Positions 20,725-31,297 of a stretch of DNA of 64,000 nucleotides are shown here, in pieces. The notes beneath the pieces are model-generated. The model did no database searches and was not told the DNA's origin. It saw only the letters and a program-made list of their open reading frames with translations. The stretch covers positions 1 through 64,000 of the forward strand of contig NZ_PDKU01000002.1 in NCBI RefSeq assembly GCF_002933355.1, in the 5' to 3' direction. Made by a program: the position numbers and the translations under genes. How positions within the stretch are numbered: the first letter of the stretch is position 1; the number at the start of each line of letters is the position of its first letter. Source of the DNA: Candidatus Pantoea edessiphila (GTDB taxonomy: Bacteria; Pseudomonadota; Gammaproteobacteria; Enterobacterales; Enterobacteriaceae).

Positions 20725-21153
20725 ATGAAAACTTTTATGGCTACAAAAGAAACTATTAAGCATAATAGTTTCTTTGTTGATGCAGCTGGAAAAATTTTAG
20801 GTCGCTTAGCAACTAAAATAGCACATCGTTTAAGAGGCAAACATAAAGCGGATTATACTCCACATATTGACACTGGTGATTATATCATTGTTCTAAATGC
20901 TGATAAAATCTTACTAACTGGTAATAAAGGTTGTAGTAAGGTTTATTATCACCATAGTGGTTATGTAGGTGGTATTAAAAAATCTACTTTTGAAGAAATG
21001 ATTATTCGTTGTCCTGAGCGTGTAATTAAAATAGCAGTTAAGGGTATGCTTCCAAAAAATAAATTAGGTAATGCTATGTATCGCAAACTAAAAGTTTACG
21101 TAAGTAATAAGCAAAACCATATAACACAAAAGCTGCAATTCCTTGACATTTAA
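20725..21153 (+). CDS. rplM: 50S ribosomal protein L13
   Basis: L13 is a primary assembly protein of the large subunit. The 142-residue product equals E. coli L13 in length and shares [44 protein letters not shown] (three adjoining stretches: about 21-31, 32-44 and 45-64) and the ending KLQFLDI. I chose ATG 20725 because MKTF matches the family start; two in-frame codons upstream do not. rpsI follows after 22 bp, forming the usual L13-S9 operon. Confidence 0.96.
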   Translation: MKTFMATKETIKHNSFFVDAAGKILGRLATKIAHRLRGKHKADYTPHIDTGDYIIVLNADKILLTGNKGCSKVYYHHSGYVGGIKKSTFEEMIIRCPERVIKIAVKGMLPKNKLGNAMYRKLKVYVSNKQNHITQKLQFLDI

Positions 21154-21175
21154 CGTATATAATAGAGAAAAAACA

Positions 21176-21574
21176 ATGGCTGAAGTTCAGTACTATAATT
21201 ATGGAACTGGTCGCCGAAAAAGTTCATCTGCGCGTGTATTTATTAAACCAGGTAGTGGTAATGTATTAATCAATAAGCGTTCTTTAGAAGAATATTTTGG
21301 TAGAAAAAATGCTTGTATGATAGTATTACAACCTTTAGATTTAGTTAAATTAACTAGTAAATTAGACTTATATATAACTGTTAAAGGCGGGGGGGTTTCT
21401 GGTCAAGCTGGAGCGATTCGTCATGGTATTGCTCGTGCTTTAATAGAATATAATAATGTTTTACATGGTGATCTTCGTAAAGCTGGTTTCATTACTCGTG
21501 ATGCTCGTCAAGTTGAACGTAAGAAAGTAGGTTTACGTAAAGCAAGGCGTAGTCCACAGTTTTCAAAACGTTAG
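21176..21574 (+). CDS. rpsI: 30S ribosomal protein S9
   Basis: S9 sits in the head of the small subunit; its C-terminal tail reaches the P-site tRNA. The 132-residue product (E. coli 130) has [19 protein letters not shown]-type N-terminal sequence and the conserved tail [19 protein letters not shown] chose ATG 21176 because [14 protein letters not shown] matches the family start. A very strong terminator hairpin follows 24 bp after the stop. Confidence 0.96.
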   Translation: MAEVQYYNYGTGRRKSSSARVFIKPGSGNVLINKRSLEEYFGRKNACMIVLQPLDLVKLTSKLDLYITVKGGGVSGQAGAIRHGIARALIEYNNVLHGDLRKAGFITRDARQVERKKVGLRKARRSPQFSKR

Positions 21575-21598
21575 TTAAATTTTGTAAGAGAGGAGCAT

Positions 21599-21637
21599 CA
21601 GAAACAAAAAACCTATACAATAGGTTTTTTGTTTCTG
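21599..21637 (+). terminator. Strong rho-independent terminator after rpsI
   Basis: A perfect 18-bp stem (21599-21616 with 21620-21637) with a 3-nt loop ACA. The stem itself contains an A6/T6 run flanked by CC/GG. It closes the rplM-rpsI operon before the separately started sspA gene. Confidence 0.8.
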
Positions 21638-21850
21638 TATAATTTGCACATCTCATCTAAGAATTAAATTTATTGAAATTTATTAATGCAATTTGTACTA
21701 TTATTGAGAATAAAAATACAATTTTTATATTTTTATTGAAAAATCGCTTAGATCAGTTTTATTAATGAATATTATTGTTAAAATTAGTTTAATATCTAAT
21801 TTTATTTTTCAATAAATTATAATAATTTATTAATAATCATGGAGGTTTTA

Positions 21851-22486
21851 ATGGCACTAGCTGCTAATAAACGTTCAACAATGACTTTATTCTCTGGACC
21901 TGCTGACATTTTCAGTCATCAAGTTCGCATTGTTTTAGCTGAAAAAGGTGTAAATGTAGAAATTGAACAAGTTAATATAAATGATCAGGATCTTATTAAG
22001 ATTAATCCTTATGGTACTGTTCCTACACTTGTAGATCGAGACTTAACATTATATGAATCACGCATTATAATGGAATATTTAGATGAACGTTTTCCACACC
22101 CACCATTAATGCCAGTATATCCAATAGCACGTGGAGAAAGTCGTTTAATGATGTATCGTATTGAGCGTGATTGGTATAGTATCATGAATACTATAGAAAA
22201 TACTATTGGTGATGAATCTCAAATAGCATGCAACAAATTACGTACAGAAATATTAGAAGTAGCTCCTTTATTTAATCGGACAACATTTTTTATGAGTGAA
22301 GAATTTAGTCTAGTTGATTGCTATTTAGCACCATTACTGTGGCGTTTACCATTGATAGGTATAGATATTAATGACCTTACTTTTAGATATTTACAGGAAT
22401 ACATGAACCGAATTTTTAATCGTGAATCCTTTATTTCCTCGTTAACTGAAGTTGAACGTGAGATGTGTTCATATATTAGGAGGTAA
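21851..22486 (+). CDS. sspA: Stringent starvation protein A
   Basis: SspA is a glutathione S-transferase-fold protein that binds RNA polymerase and acts as a transcription factor in stress (E. coli). The 211-residue product has MTLFSGPADIFSHQVRIVLAEKG and ESRIIMEYLDERFPHPPLMPVYPIARGESRL at about 45-100 (the PHP surface motif is kept in FPHPPLMP), and FSLVDCYLAPLLWRLP. I chose ATG 21851 because GGAGG precedes it at 21841-21845. sspB follows after 8 bp. Confidence 0.95.
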   Translation: MALAANKRSTMTLFSGPADIFSHQVRIVLAEKGVNVEIEQVNINDQDLIKINPYGTVPTLVDRDLTLYESRIIMEYLDERFPHPPLMPVYPIARGESRLMMYRIERDWYSIMNTIENTIGDESQIACNKLRTEILEVAPLFNRTTFFMSEEFSLVDCYLAPLLWRLPLIGIDINDLTFRYLQEYMNRIFNRESFISSLTEVEREMCSYIRR

Positions 22487-22494
22487 AATATAAT

Positions 22495-22953
22495 ATGGCA
22501 AATATAAATATTACTACTATCCGTCCTTATTTAATTCGTGCTTTTTATGAATGGTTGTTAGATAATAAACTTACTCCTTATTTATTAATTGATAGTAATA
22601 TGCCTGGAATTCAAGTTCCTAGCGTATATGTTTCTAATGGACAAATTATATTAAATATTGAACCAAGTGCAGTAGATAACTTAAATTTAGGTAATAATCG
22701 TTTAGTATTTAATACACGTTTTGATGGTGTCTTATATCCTATTTCTATACCTATAGAAGCAGTTTTAGCAATCTACGCTAGTGAAAATGGAATAGGTACT
22801 ATATTTGATTCTGATCATATGTTGTTCTCCAAAAAGAAAGTAAATATTCAAAAAAATATTGATCTGTCATTAAAAGACAATAAATATGAAAATAATAAAA
22901 ATGCAGAAAAAATTAGAACTATAAAAAATCCTAATCTACGTCTCATAAAATAA
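22495..22953 (+). CDS. sspB: ClpXP protease specificity-enhancing factor SspB
   Basis: SspB delivers ssrA-tagged proteins from stalled ribosomes to ClpXP. The 152-residue product has the peptide-binding domain (RPYLIRAFYEWLLDNKLTPYLLID, LNIEPSAVDNL, AVLAIYASENGIGT) at 10-105. A variable, Lys/Asn-rich linker of about 40 residues follows, then the C-terminal ClpX-binding tip NPNLRLIK (E. coli RPALRVVK). Retention of the tip although the linker is fully diverged shows selection on ClpX docking. An AGGAGG lies just upstream, at the sspA end. Confidence 0.94.
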   Translation: MANINITTIRPYLIRAFYEWLLDNKLTPYLLIDSNMPGIQVPSVYVSNGQIILNIEPSAVDNLNLGNNRLVFNTRFDGVLYPISIPIEAVLAIYASENGIGTIFDSDHMLFSKKKVNIQKNIDLSLKDNKYENNKNAEKIRTIKNPNLRLIK

Positions 22954-23038
22954 CTTATTTAAATAACTTCTTTTATTACTATTTAATAATTAATATATAT
23001 AATATTATTAATATTAAGTAGTAATAATATATTAGATA

Positions 23039-23704
23039 TTAATTAACAACTGTTATAATTTTTCCTTTATTTAAGATATATGAGCGGTTATAAAAATTTA
23101 ACTTCGTAATAAAATTTTTATTATCAGTAATCATAATCCCTATTCCTATACTACTTAAATATTTAATAGCTTTTATTATCTTGTTATCTGAAACTATATC
23201 TATATTTGTAAACGGCTCATCCATTATGATAAATTTAGGATTTGCTGCTAACGCACGGATAATTTCTACAATTCTTCTATTACTTCCATATAATTCAGAT
23301 CCCATAATATTACTTAAGTGACCTATATTAAATTTATTTATTAAATCATTAGCATAGTTTTGATGCATTCCTCCTTTCAAATCTTTACGTATTTGAAGTA
23401 CAGATATTATGTTATCATAAACACTTAGTCGACGAAAAATTGAAGATTGTTTAGGGATAAATCCTATTCCTAATTGTGTACGTTCATGTAAAGATAGGTT
23501 ACTAATATCATTATTATTAATGATAATACTACCTGTATCATGAATAACTATTCCCATTAACATAAAACATATTATAGTCTTACCAGAATTCTTATGACCT
23601 ATAAGTCCAATAATTTCACCTGATTGTACCTGTAAATTTATATTATTAACTGAATTACAATATTTATATGTTTTAGTTAATTGTTTTGCAAATAATGTAA
23701 ACAT
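23039..23704 (-). CDS. lptB: LptB-like ABC ATPase, degenerate motifs
   Basis: LptB powers export of LPS from the inner membrane with LptFG, LptC and LptA. The 221-residue product aligns without gaps to E. coli LptB over residues 1-220 (E. coli 241) and keeps Walker A (G36-T43) and Walker B (FIIMDEPF, D162/E163). Other motifs are altered: Q-loop Gln85 is Lys, signature LSGGE (138-142) reads LYGSN, D-loop GVDP reads NIDI, and switch His195 is Asn. The last 20 or so residues are missing. These are residues needed for ATP hydrolysis in the family, so catalysis is doubtful although the frame is intact. lptC and lptA are absent: only 64 bp separate it from kdsC. It is either a gene in decay or one kept for another role. 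Confidence 0.85.
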   Translation of the reverse strand: MFTLFAKQLTKTYKYCNSVNNINLQVQSGEIIGLIGHKNSGKTIICFMLMGIVIHDTGSIIINNNDISNLSLHERTQLGIGFIPKQSSIFRRLSVYDNIISVLQIRKDLKGGMHQNYANDLINKFNIGHLSNIMGSELYGSNRRIVEIIRALAANPKFIIMDEPFTNIDIVSDNKIIKAIKYLSSIGIGIMITDNKNFITKLNFYNRSYILNKGKIITVVN

Positions 23705-23768
23705 AATGGTTCGTATTCTATTATGAATTAATAAAATTTTTAATTACAATACATTTTTATTGAATAAA

Positions 23769-24320
23769 TTAAATACTAATTTTATTTTGTGACATTAAAA
23801 TTAAATCACATAACTCTCGTATCGCACCACGTCCGCCAAAATTTTTCGTAATATAATGTGCATGAGACATTAACAATGGATGAGCATCTGGAACTGCTAC
23901 ACTTAATCCTACATGAGTCATAACTGGCAAATCAATTACATCATCTCCAATATAGGAGACTTGATAATCAGAGATTGATAACTTATTTAATAAGTCACGA
24001 TAAGCAATCAATTTATTAGATTGACCTTGATAAACATGATTAATCCCTAGTTTTTTACAACGTTCTTCTACTAAATGACAATGACGTCCACTAATAACAG
24101 CAACTATCAAACCAAAAGCTAAAAGACAACAAATTCCATAACCATCACGTACATTAAATTTTTTTAATTCTTCTCCAGAATTTCCTAAATATATTATACC
24201 ATCTGACATAACACCATCAACATCACAGATAAGTAACTTGATTTTGCTAGCACTATTCATAACAAAAACATCTACTGGACCGTAACATGTTTCAATGTTA
24301 ATATTTTTTAATTGCATCAT
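23769..24320 (-). CDS. kdsC: 3-deoxy-D-manno-octulosonate 8-phosphate phosphatase
   Basis: KdsC removes phosphate from KDO 8-phosphate to give KDO for LPS inner core. It belongs to the HAD family. The 183-residue product (E. coli 188) has the nucleophile motif CDVDGVMSDG, EELKKFNVRDGYG, ISGRHCHLVEERC, YQGQSNKL and YIGDDVIDLPVM, with GGRGAIRELCDL near the end. ATG 24320 (or the adjoining ATG 24317) is the probable start; the frame is open to a TTG at 24341. kdsD, which precedes it in E. coli, is not seen. Its intact motifs contrast with the degenerate lptB downstream. Confidence 0.94.
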   Translation of the reverse strand: MMQLKNINIETCYGPVDVFVMNSASKIKLLICDVDGVMSDGIIYLGNSGEELKKFNVRDGYGICCLLAFGLIVAVISGRHCHLVEERCKKLGINHVYQGQSNKLIAYRDLLNKLSISDYQVSYIGDDVIDLPVMTHVGLSVAVPDAHPLLMSHAHYITKNFGGRGAIRELCDLILMSQNKISI

Positions 24321-24844
24321 TTTCACATTTAATAAAATCAAAACAAAAAATCATTCAAAAACTGAAAAAAATTATAAATAATTTAATCGATTATTAAAAT
24401 AACATCTGATTAATCTGAAAACATTATTTTTTACGGTATAATTATAATAAAATCTTTATGCAGTAACTGAATCATTATAATCAAAATTTATTATTACCAC
24501 ATATCTATATGTATATAAAATTATTTTTTATTTTTTAATATATAATATAGGCAAATAATAAAATGATATTTAATCAAAGTCAATATAATATTAATTTTAA
24601 AATTTGAGAAATGGAATTTAAATTTTTTGTCATAAAATTGCTGTATAAACAATTAATTTCTAAATGATAATTAATTTTTTATTATATTATTAATAAATAA
24701 AATTAAATTTTAATATATTGCTAGAAATAAATGTCTTAATATTAACTATTAATTTATTGTAATTATTAAATTATATATAAGATATTATAAACATTTAATA
24801 ATTAATCATAATGAGTTTTTAAAAATTAATAAGTGAAATTTAAA
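24321..24844. other. Divergent intergenic region kdsC/ibaG
   Basis: About 520 bp, extremely AT-rich. In E. coli kdsD, yrbG and the mlaFEDCB genes lie in this interval. No remnant is readable. Presumably it carries promoters of both flanking genes. Confidence 0.55.
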
Positions 24845-25096
24845 ATGAAAAACAGTGAAATTCAAAAATTATTAATGACATCTTTACCTTTAGATAAAGT
24901 TTACGTAGATAGCGATGATAATCATCATTTTAAAATAGTTGCTATTGGTGAAATATTTAATAAACTTAATTATGTGCAAAAACAACAGTTGATTTATCAA
25001 CCTTTAGCAAAATATATCTCAGACCAAACAATTCACGCTGTTTCTATAAAAACTTATACTCCTAAAGAATGGTCTTACAATAAAAAATTAATGTAA
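24845..25096 (+). CDS. ibaG: BolA family protein IbaG
   Basis: IbaG (YrbA) is a BolA-family protein; such proteins bind [2Fe-2S] clusters together with monothiol glutaredoxins. The 83-residue product (E. coli 84) shows IQKLLMTSLPLDKVYVDSDD, HFKIVAIGEIF, KKQQL-like VQKQQLIYQPLAKYI and IHAVSIKTYTPKEW. The HAVSIKTYTP segment is the BolA C-terminal motif. ATG 24845 matches the family start. murA follows after 39 bp on the same strand, as in E. coli. Confidence 0.94.
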   Translation: MKNSEIQKLLMTSLPLDKVYVDSDDNHHFKIVAIGEIFNKLNYVQKQQLIYQPLAKYISDQTIHAVSIKTYTPKEWSYNKKLM

Positions 25097-25123
25097 TATT
25101 TATTATAGTGTCATTTTTATTGA

Positions 25124-26389
<1,266 letters not shown>

Positions 26390-26404
26390 TGATACAATTT
26401 ACAA

Positions 26405-26422
26405 TATTGTTTTAAAACAATA
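26405..26422. terminator. Palindrome between murA and ispB, possible terminator
   Basis: An 18-bp perfect palindrome, TATTGTTTTAAAACAATA, lies between convergent gene ends. It lacks GC pairs and a loop, so it is a weak terminator candidate. Confidence 0.3.
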
Positions 26423-26446
26423 ATTTCTTATTCATTATCCTAATGA

Positions 26447-27418
26447 CTAGTAATTTCTTTGGACTACAATATCCGCAATTGATTCTAAAGCAATTAACCA
26501 TGAATTTTTAGGTAAATATCTTAATGAATATATGGCTTTTTTTGATTCTTCTTCTGCTTTTTTACGAGTCCATTCTAATGAACCATATTGGTTCATTATT
26601 GTTAATATTTCTTGCATTAAATGACTTCTTTCGCCCTGTCTTATTGCCTTGTATATAATTTTTTTTTGTTTCAATGAACTATTTTGAATTGCATGTAATA
26701 GAGGTAAAGTAATTTTGCCTTCTTTAAAATCATTACCTGTATTTTTACCTAACTTTATATTACCTAAACTATAATCTAAAACATCATCTATTAATTGAAA
26801 AGCAATACCTAAATGCAATCCATACTTTTTAAGTGCTTCTTCTTCTAATGGATTAGCATTAGCAATAATAGCAGAAGATTGTGCTGTAACTTCAAATAAA
26901 CAAGCTGTCTTATTATAAATTACGTTCATATAATTTTCTTCAGAAATATTGATATTATTGCAATTAATTAATTGCAATACTTCACCTTCAATTATTAAAT
27001 TTATTGCTTTAGACAGTAAAGATAGAACTTTTAACGATCCTATGGTAGCTATCATTTGAAAAGCTTTAGTATAAATAAAATCTCCTACTAATACACTATA
27101 CGAATTACCAAATTCTACATTAGCTGTAACTTTACCGCGACGCATATGGGATTCATCTACTACGTCATCATGTAATAATGTAGCTGTATGAATAAATTCT
27201 ATTAATGCAGCATTAGTTATATGCAATTCACCTTGATAACCTATTGAACGTGCAGATAGGATTGCTATTTTAGGACGTATACGCTTACCTCCACTATTAA
27301 TAATATGAAATCCTACTTGATTTATAAGGGAAATATTTGAATTTAAATTATTGATAATAGTATTGTTAACAGCATTTATATCTATCTCAATCAATTCATT
27401 AATTTGTTCTAAGTTCAT
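26447..27418 (-). CDS. ispB: Octaprenyl diphosphate synthase
   Basis: IspB elongates farnesyl diphosphate to the C40 chain used for the ubiquinone side chain. The 323-residue product equals E. coli IspB in length. It has the first Asp-rich motif LLHDDVVDESHMRRG and the second LIDDVLDY, plus GGKRIRPKIAILSARSIGY and VLVGDFIYTKAFQM. I chose ATG 27418 because MNLEQINELI matches the family start. Retention points to a quinone-dependent respiratory chain (inference). Confidence 0.95.
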   Translation of the reverse strand: MNLEQINELIEIDINAVNNTIINNLNSNISLINQVGFHIINSGGKRIRPKIAILSARSIGYQGELHITNAALIEFIHTATLLHDDVVDESHMRRGKVTANVEFGNSYSVLVGDFIYTKAFQMIATIGSLKVLSLLSKAINLIIEGEVLQLINCNNINISEENYMNVIYNKTACLFEVTAQSSAIIANANPLEEEALKKYGLHLGIAFQLIDDVLDYSLGNIKLGKNTGNDFKEGKITLPLLHAIQNSSLKQKKIIYKAIRQGERSHLMQEILTIMNQYGSLEWTRKKAEEESKKAIYSLRYLPKNSWLIALESIADIVVQRNY

Positions 27419-27643
27419 ATGTTTATTAAATGTCATTAATTAATCAACAATATAGTATTTATGTTATGTCAAAATTATATTTAATACATTAGCGCAATAA
27501 ATAAATTATACTTCAATTTTATTTTTCAAGATTATTATAATTATAATATTGTTTTAATTTGATGGTTTGTGTAAAATTTAATTTTTATTGATTAATATAT
27601 AATCTGGTTGCATAACTATACAATAGTTAAAGGTGAAATTGAT

Positions 27644-27955
27644 ATGTACACGGTTTTTCAAAGTGGTGGTAAACAGTATAAAGCAATTGAAGGTCAAGTC
27701 ATTCGGTTAGAAAAATTAGATGCTAAAATTGGAGATTGTATCCAATTCAAAGAGGTTCTAATGATTTCTAAAGGTGAATATTTGAAAATCGGTACACCGT
27801 TTGTTGTTAATAGCAGTGTTAATGGAAAAATAATTTTTCATGGACGCAATAAGAAAATTAAAATTATTAAATTTCGTCGTCGTAAACATTATCGCAAGCA
27901 ACAAGGGCATCGTCAATGGTTTACAGACGTAAAAATTATTAATATCAACATTTAA
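27644..27955 (+). CDS. rplU: 50S ribosomal protein L21
   Basis: L21 binds 23S rRNA. The 103-residue product equals E. coli L21 in length and shares [13 protein letters not shown] at the start and the near-identical RNA-binding [23 protein letters not shown] 27644 is the family start. It is divergent from ispB and precedes rpmA by 12 bp, the standard arrangement. A TATAAT at 27598-27603 may be its -10 box. Confidence 0.96.
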   Translation: MYTVFQSGGKQYKAIEGQVIRLEKLDAKIGDCIQFKEVLMISKGEYLKIGTPFVVNSSVNGKIIFHGRNKKIKIIKFRRRKHYRKQQGHRQWFTDVKIININI

Positions 27956-27967
27956 AGGATTTTAAAA

Positions 27968-28225
27968 TTGGCACATAAAAAAGCTGGCGGATCATCTAGA
28001 AATGGACGAGATTCTCATTCGAAACGCTTAGGTATCAAGTGTTTTGGTAGTGAGTTTGTTATAGCAGGTAATATAATTGTTAGACAAAGAGGAACAAAGT
28101 TTCATGCTGGTCATAATGTAGGATGTGGTAGAGATCATACTTTATTTGCTCTTAAGAATGGAATAATAAAATTTGAACAAAAAGGAGTGAAAAATCGTAA
28201 GTATGTTAGTGTTATTCATAAATAA
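27968..28225 (+). CDS. rpmA: 50S ribosomal protein L27
   Basis: L27's N-terminal tail reaches the peptidyl transferase centre. The 85-residue product equals E. coli L27 in length: [45 protein letters not shown]. The start codon is TTG at 27968, decided by the AAAGGA ribosome binding site at 27954-27959 and the exact family N-terminus; there is no nearby in-frame ATG. It is cotranscribed with rplU. Confidence 0.96.
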   Translation: MAHKKAGGSSRNGRDSHSKRLGIKCFGSEFVIAGNIIVRQRGTKFHAGHNVGCGRDHTLFALKNGIIKFEQKGVKNRKYVSVIHK

Positions 28226-28261
28226 ACAATAGCTATTAAGCTAATAATTGATTTAATATAA

Positions 28262-29317
<1,056 letters not shown>

Positions 29318-29927
29318 CAGATTATTAAACCAATTATTATAAGGTATTTAGCTTAATTAGTAGACTTTATATTCATCTTATTTTTACAATAACACTAAAA
29401 ATGTAAACATTAATTCTTGTTAAAATTATATGTAAATTAACTATATAATCCTTAAAGTTTTTACCAATTTTTAAACAACATACCAATATTAGCTGATGTA
29501 TGTTTGTTTTGTTATTTGTTATTCAATAAAAACATTTTGATTAAAAATAGTTACTAATCAAAGACAACTTCAGAAAGTAGTACTGTTGTAAAGTTACATC
29601 TAGAGTTAAATACCAGGATATCAAGTCTTAAATATTTATTTTTATTTGTAGTATTATAACAATATTGCATATTGTAATATTATAATTATATAAATTATAT
29701 AATATAATAATTATAAGATTTATTATCTTGTCTTATCTTAAATAACCTAAGAATACTAATAAAAAACTATTTATTTAAAATATTTTGAATTTGTATATTC
29801 TAAAATTAATAAAAAATACTATATTTGTTTATGTGAGAAGAGTCAAGTAGAGATAGTATGCTTTTAAAAAATAATTTAATAATCACTGATTAGGAGAAAT
29901 AGTTAAGATAAATGAGGAAATTATTAA
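29318..29927. other. Intergenic region, no gene recognised
   Basis: About 610 bp between obgE and greA, AT-rich, with a self-complementary AT run near 29670-29715. dacB lies here in E. coli and seems lost without trace. The end should contain the greA promoter. Confidence 0.55.
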
Positions 29928-30404
29928 ATGAATCAAATCCCAATGACTTTAAAAGGTGTTGAAAAATTAAGAGAAGAATTAAATGAGTTAAAAACAGTGA
30001 AACGTCCTCGTATAATCGCATCTATAGCTGAAGCACGTGAATACGGAGATTTAAAAGAAAATGCAGAATATCATGCTGCTCGTGAAGAACAAGATTTTTG
30101 TGAAAGTCGTATAAAAGAAATTCAGATAAAACTTTCTAACGCTCAAATAATTGATATTACTCAATTACCAAAAACTGGACGTGTTATTTTTGGTTCGACA
30201 GTAACTATACTAAACCTCAGTACTGGAGAAAAATTTACCTATAAAATAGTAGGTGATGATGAAGCTGATTTTAAAAAGAATTTGATATCTATTAATTCAC
30301 CTATGTCTCGTGGTCTAATTGGTAAAATATCTAACGATATTGCAGTGATTATAACACCAGGTGGTGATGTAAAATATAAGATTTTAAATGTTGAGTACCT
30401 TTAA
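29928..30404 (+). CDS. greA: Transcription elongation factor GreA
   Basis: GreA inserts a coiled coil into the RNA polymerase secondary channel to trigger cleavage of backtracked RNA. The 158-residue product equals E. coli GreA in length. It has the coiled-coil tip [22 protein letters not shown] with the acidic catalytic residues, then the FKBP-like domain [30 protein letters not shown] and RGLIGK. ATG 29928 aligns with the E. coli start. A clear terminator follows. Confidence 0.97.
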   Translation: MNQIPMTLKGVEKLREELNELKTVKRPRIIASIAEAREYGDLKENAEYHAAREEQDFCESRIKEIQIKLSNAQIIDITQLPKTGRVIFGSTVTILNLSTGEKFTYKIVGDDEADFKKNLISINSPMSRGLIGKISNDIAVIITPGGDVKYKILNVEYL

Positions 30405-30459
30405 TAATTAATATAAAAATCAATTCATATAAAAATGTATATTTAATATAAAAACCTTA

Positions 30460-30487
30460 AAAAAGGCTGTGATTACACAGCCTTTTT
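30460..30487 (+). terminator. Rho-independent terminator of greA
   Basis: AAAAAGGCTGTG (30460-30471) pairs perfectly with CACAGCCTTTTT (30476-30487) around a 4-nt loop ATTA. It is a classic intrinsic terminator with the T run inside the right arm, 55 bp after the stop. Confidence 0.85.
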
Positions 30488-30617
30488 GAACAAATTTAAT
30501 TTTTTTAATATTTAAATTAATATCATTAAAATCTATACCTGATATTAATCTATTTTATAATTTATGTTAAAATATTAGTTTTTTTATTAATGCAATTTAA
30601 TATCATCTAATGAATAA

Positions 30618-30666
30618 TTAATATTAATCTAAATCTTTTTAAGATTTAGATTAGTATTAATTTTTT
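30618..30666 (+). terminator. Second strong terminator downstream of greA
   Basis: A 20-bp stem (30618-30637 with 30641-30660; one G-T pair), a 3-nt loop and a T6 run at 30661-30666 form a canonical intrinsic terminator on the plus strand. No gene lies between it and the greA terminator 130 bp upstream, so it may be the terminator of a deleted gene, and it now insulates the promoter at 30678. Confidence 0.7.
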
Positions 30667-30677
30667 CTGTGTTAGGG

Positions 30678-30706
30678 ATTGAAAACACATGTTTTTATCG
30701 CCATTT
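30678..30706 (+). promoter_or_regulatory. Sigma-32-like promoter upstream of ftsH
   Basis: ATTGAAA (30678-30684) and CGCCATTT (30699-30706) with a 14-bp spacer resemble the sigma-32 consensus and share the spacing of the groS promoter at 12429. It points toward ftsH, which starts 590 bp downstream. In E. coli ftsH is cotranscribed with rlmE (rrmJ) from a heat-shock promoter. rlmE is missing here, so this may be its preserved promoter. Confidence 0.55.
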
Positions 30707-31297
30707 CGACTTTATAACTGCAGTAAATTTAACATCGCAGTAATTTGAAAAAAGTAAAATAAATTAATTATTTCGAAATTTTAGATAACTTAATTCTTAG
30801 CAAATTAATGAAATAAGATCACAAAATATGATAATTATGTATCGAATATTAAAATAATATGATTATTTAGTTAAAATAATAATTTTTACTTATCCATTTT
30901 TTAGAGTATTTTAGTTAAGTTAAATTATTGTAATCATTGTAAAATAATTATGACAGCAATTTGCTAATGCAATTAATATTTGTTAAAAATTTAAAATTTT
31001 GTACATAAAAAATAAAACATATTAACATACGGATGATTATTAAAATTCAATATTAAAAATTTTTATATTAAATTACTGTTAGTAATGAATATTAATAAAT
31101 TAAGTTTGTTTATTTAATTACCAAATTTGAAAACATCGAAATTAGTAAATAAAAATGTTAGAATTTATATTGGTTAGGTATTAAGCAAAATATCTTAGTT
31201 AAAATTTATGCATAAGTAGGTAATATAAACTACAATTCTAAGGATATATGATAACCTACTGTATCTATTAACATTGTTGTAATATGAGGTTAATCCT
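30707..31297. other. Probable ftsH leader / eroded rlmE interval
   Basis: About 590 bp without a readable gene between the sigma-32-like promoter and ftsH. rlmE lies here in E. coli; I could not align any part of it. A GAGG ribosome binding site for ftsH is at 31286-31289. Confidence 0.55.
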
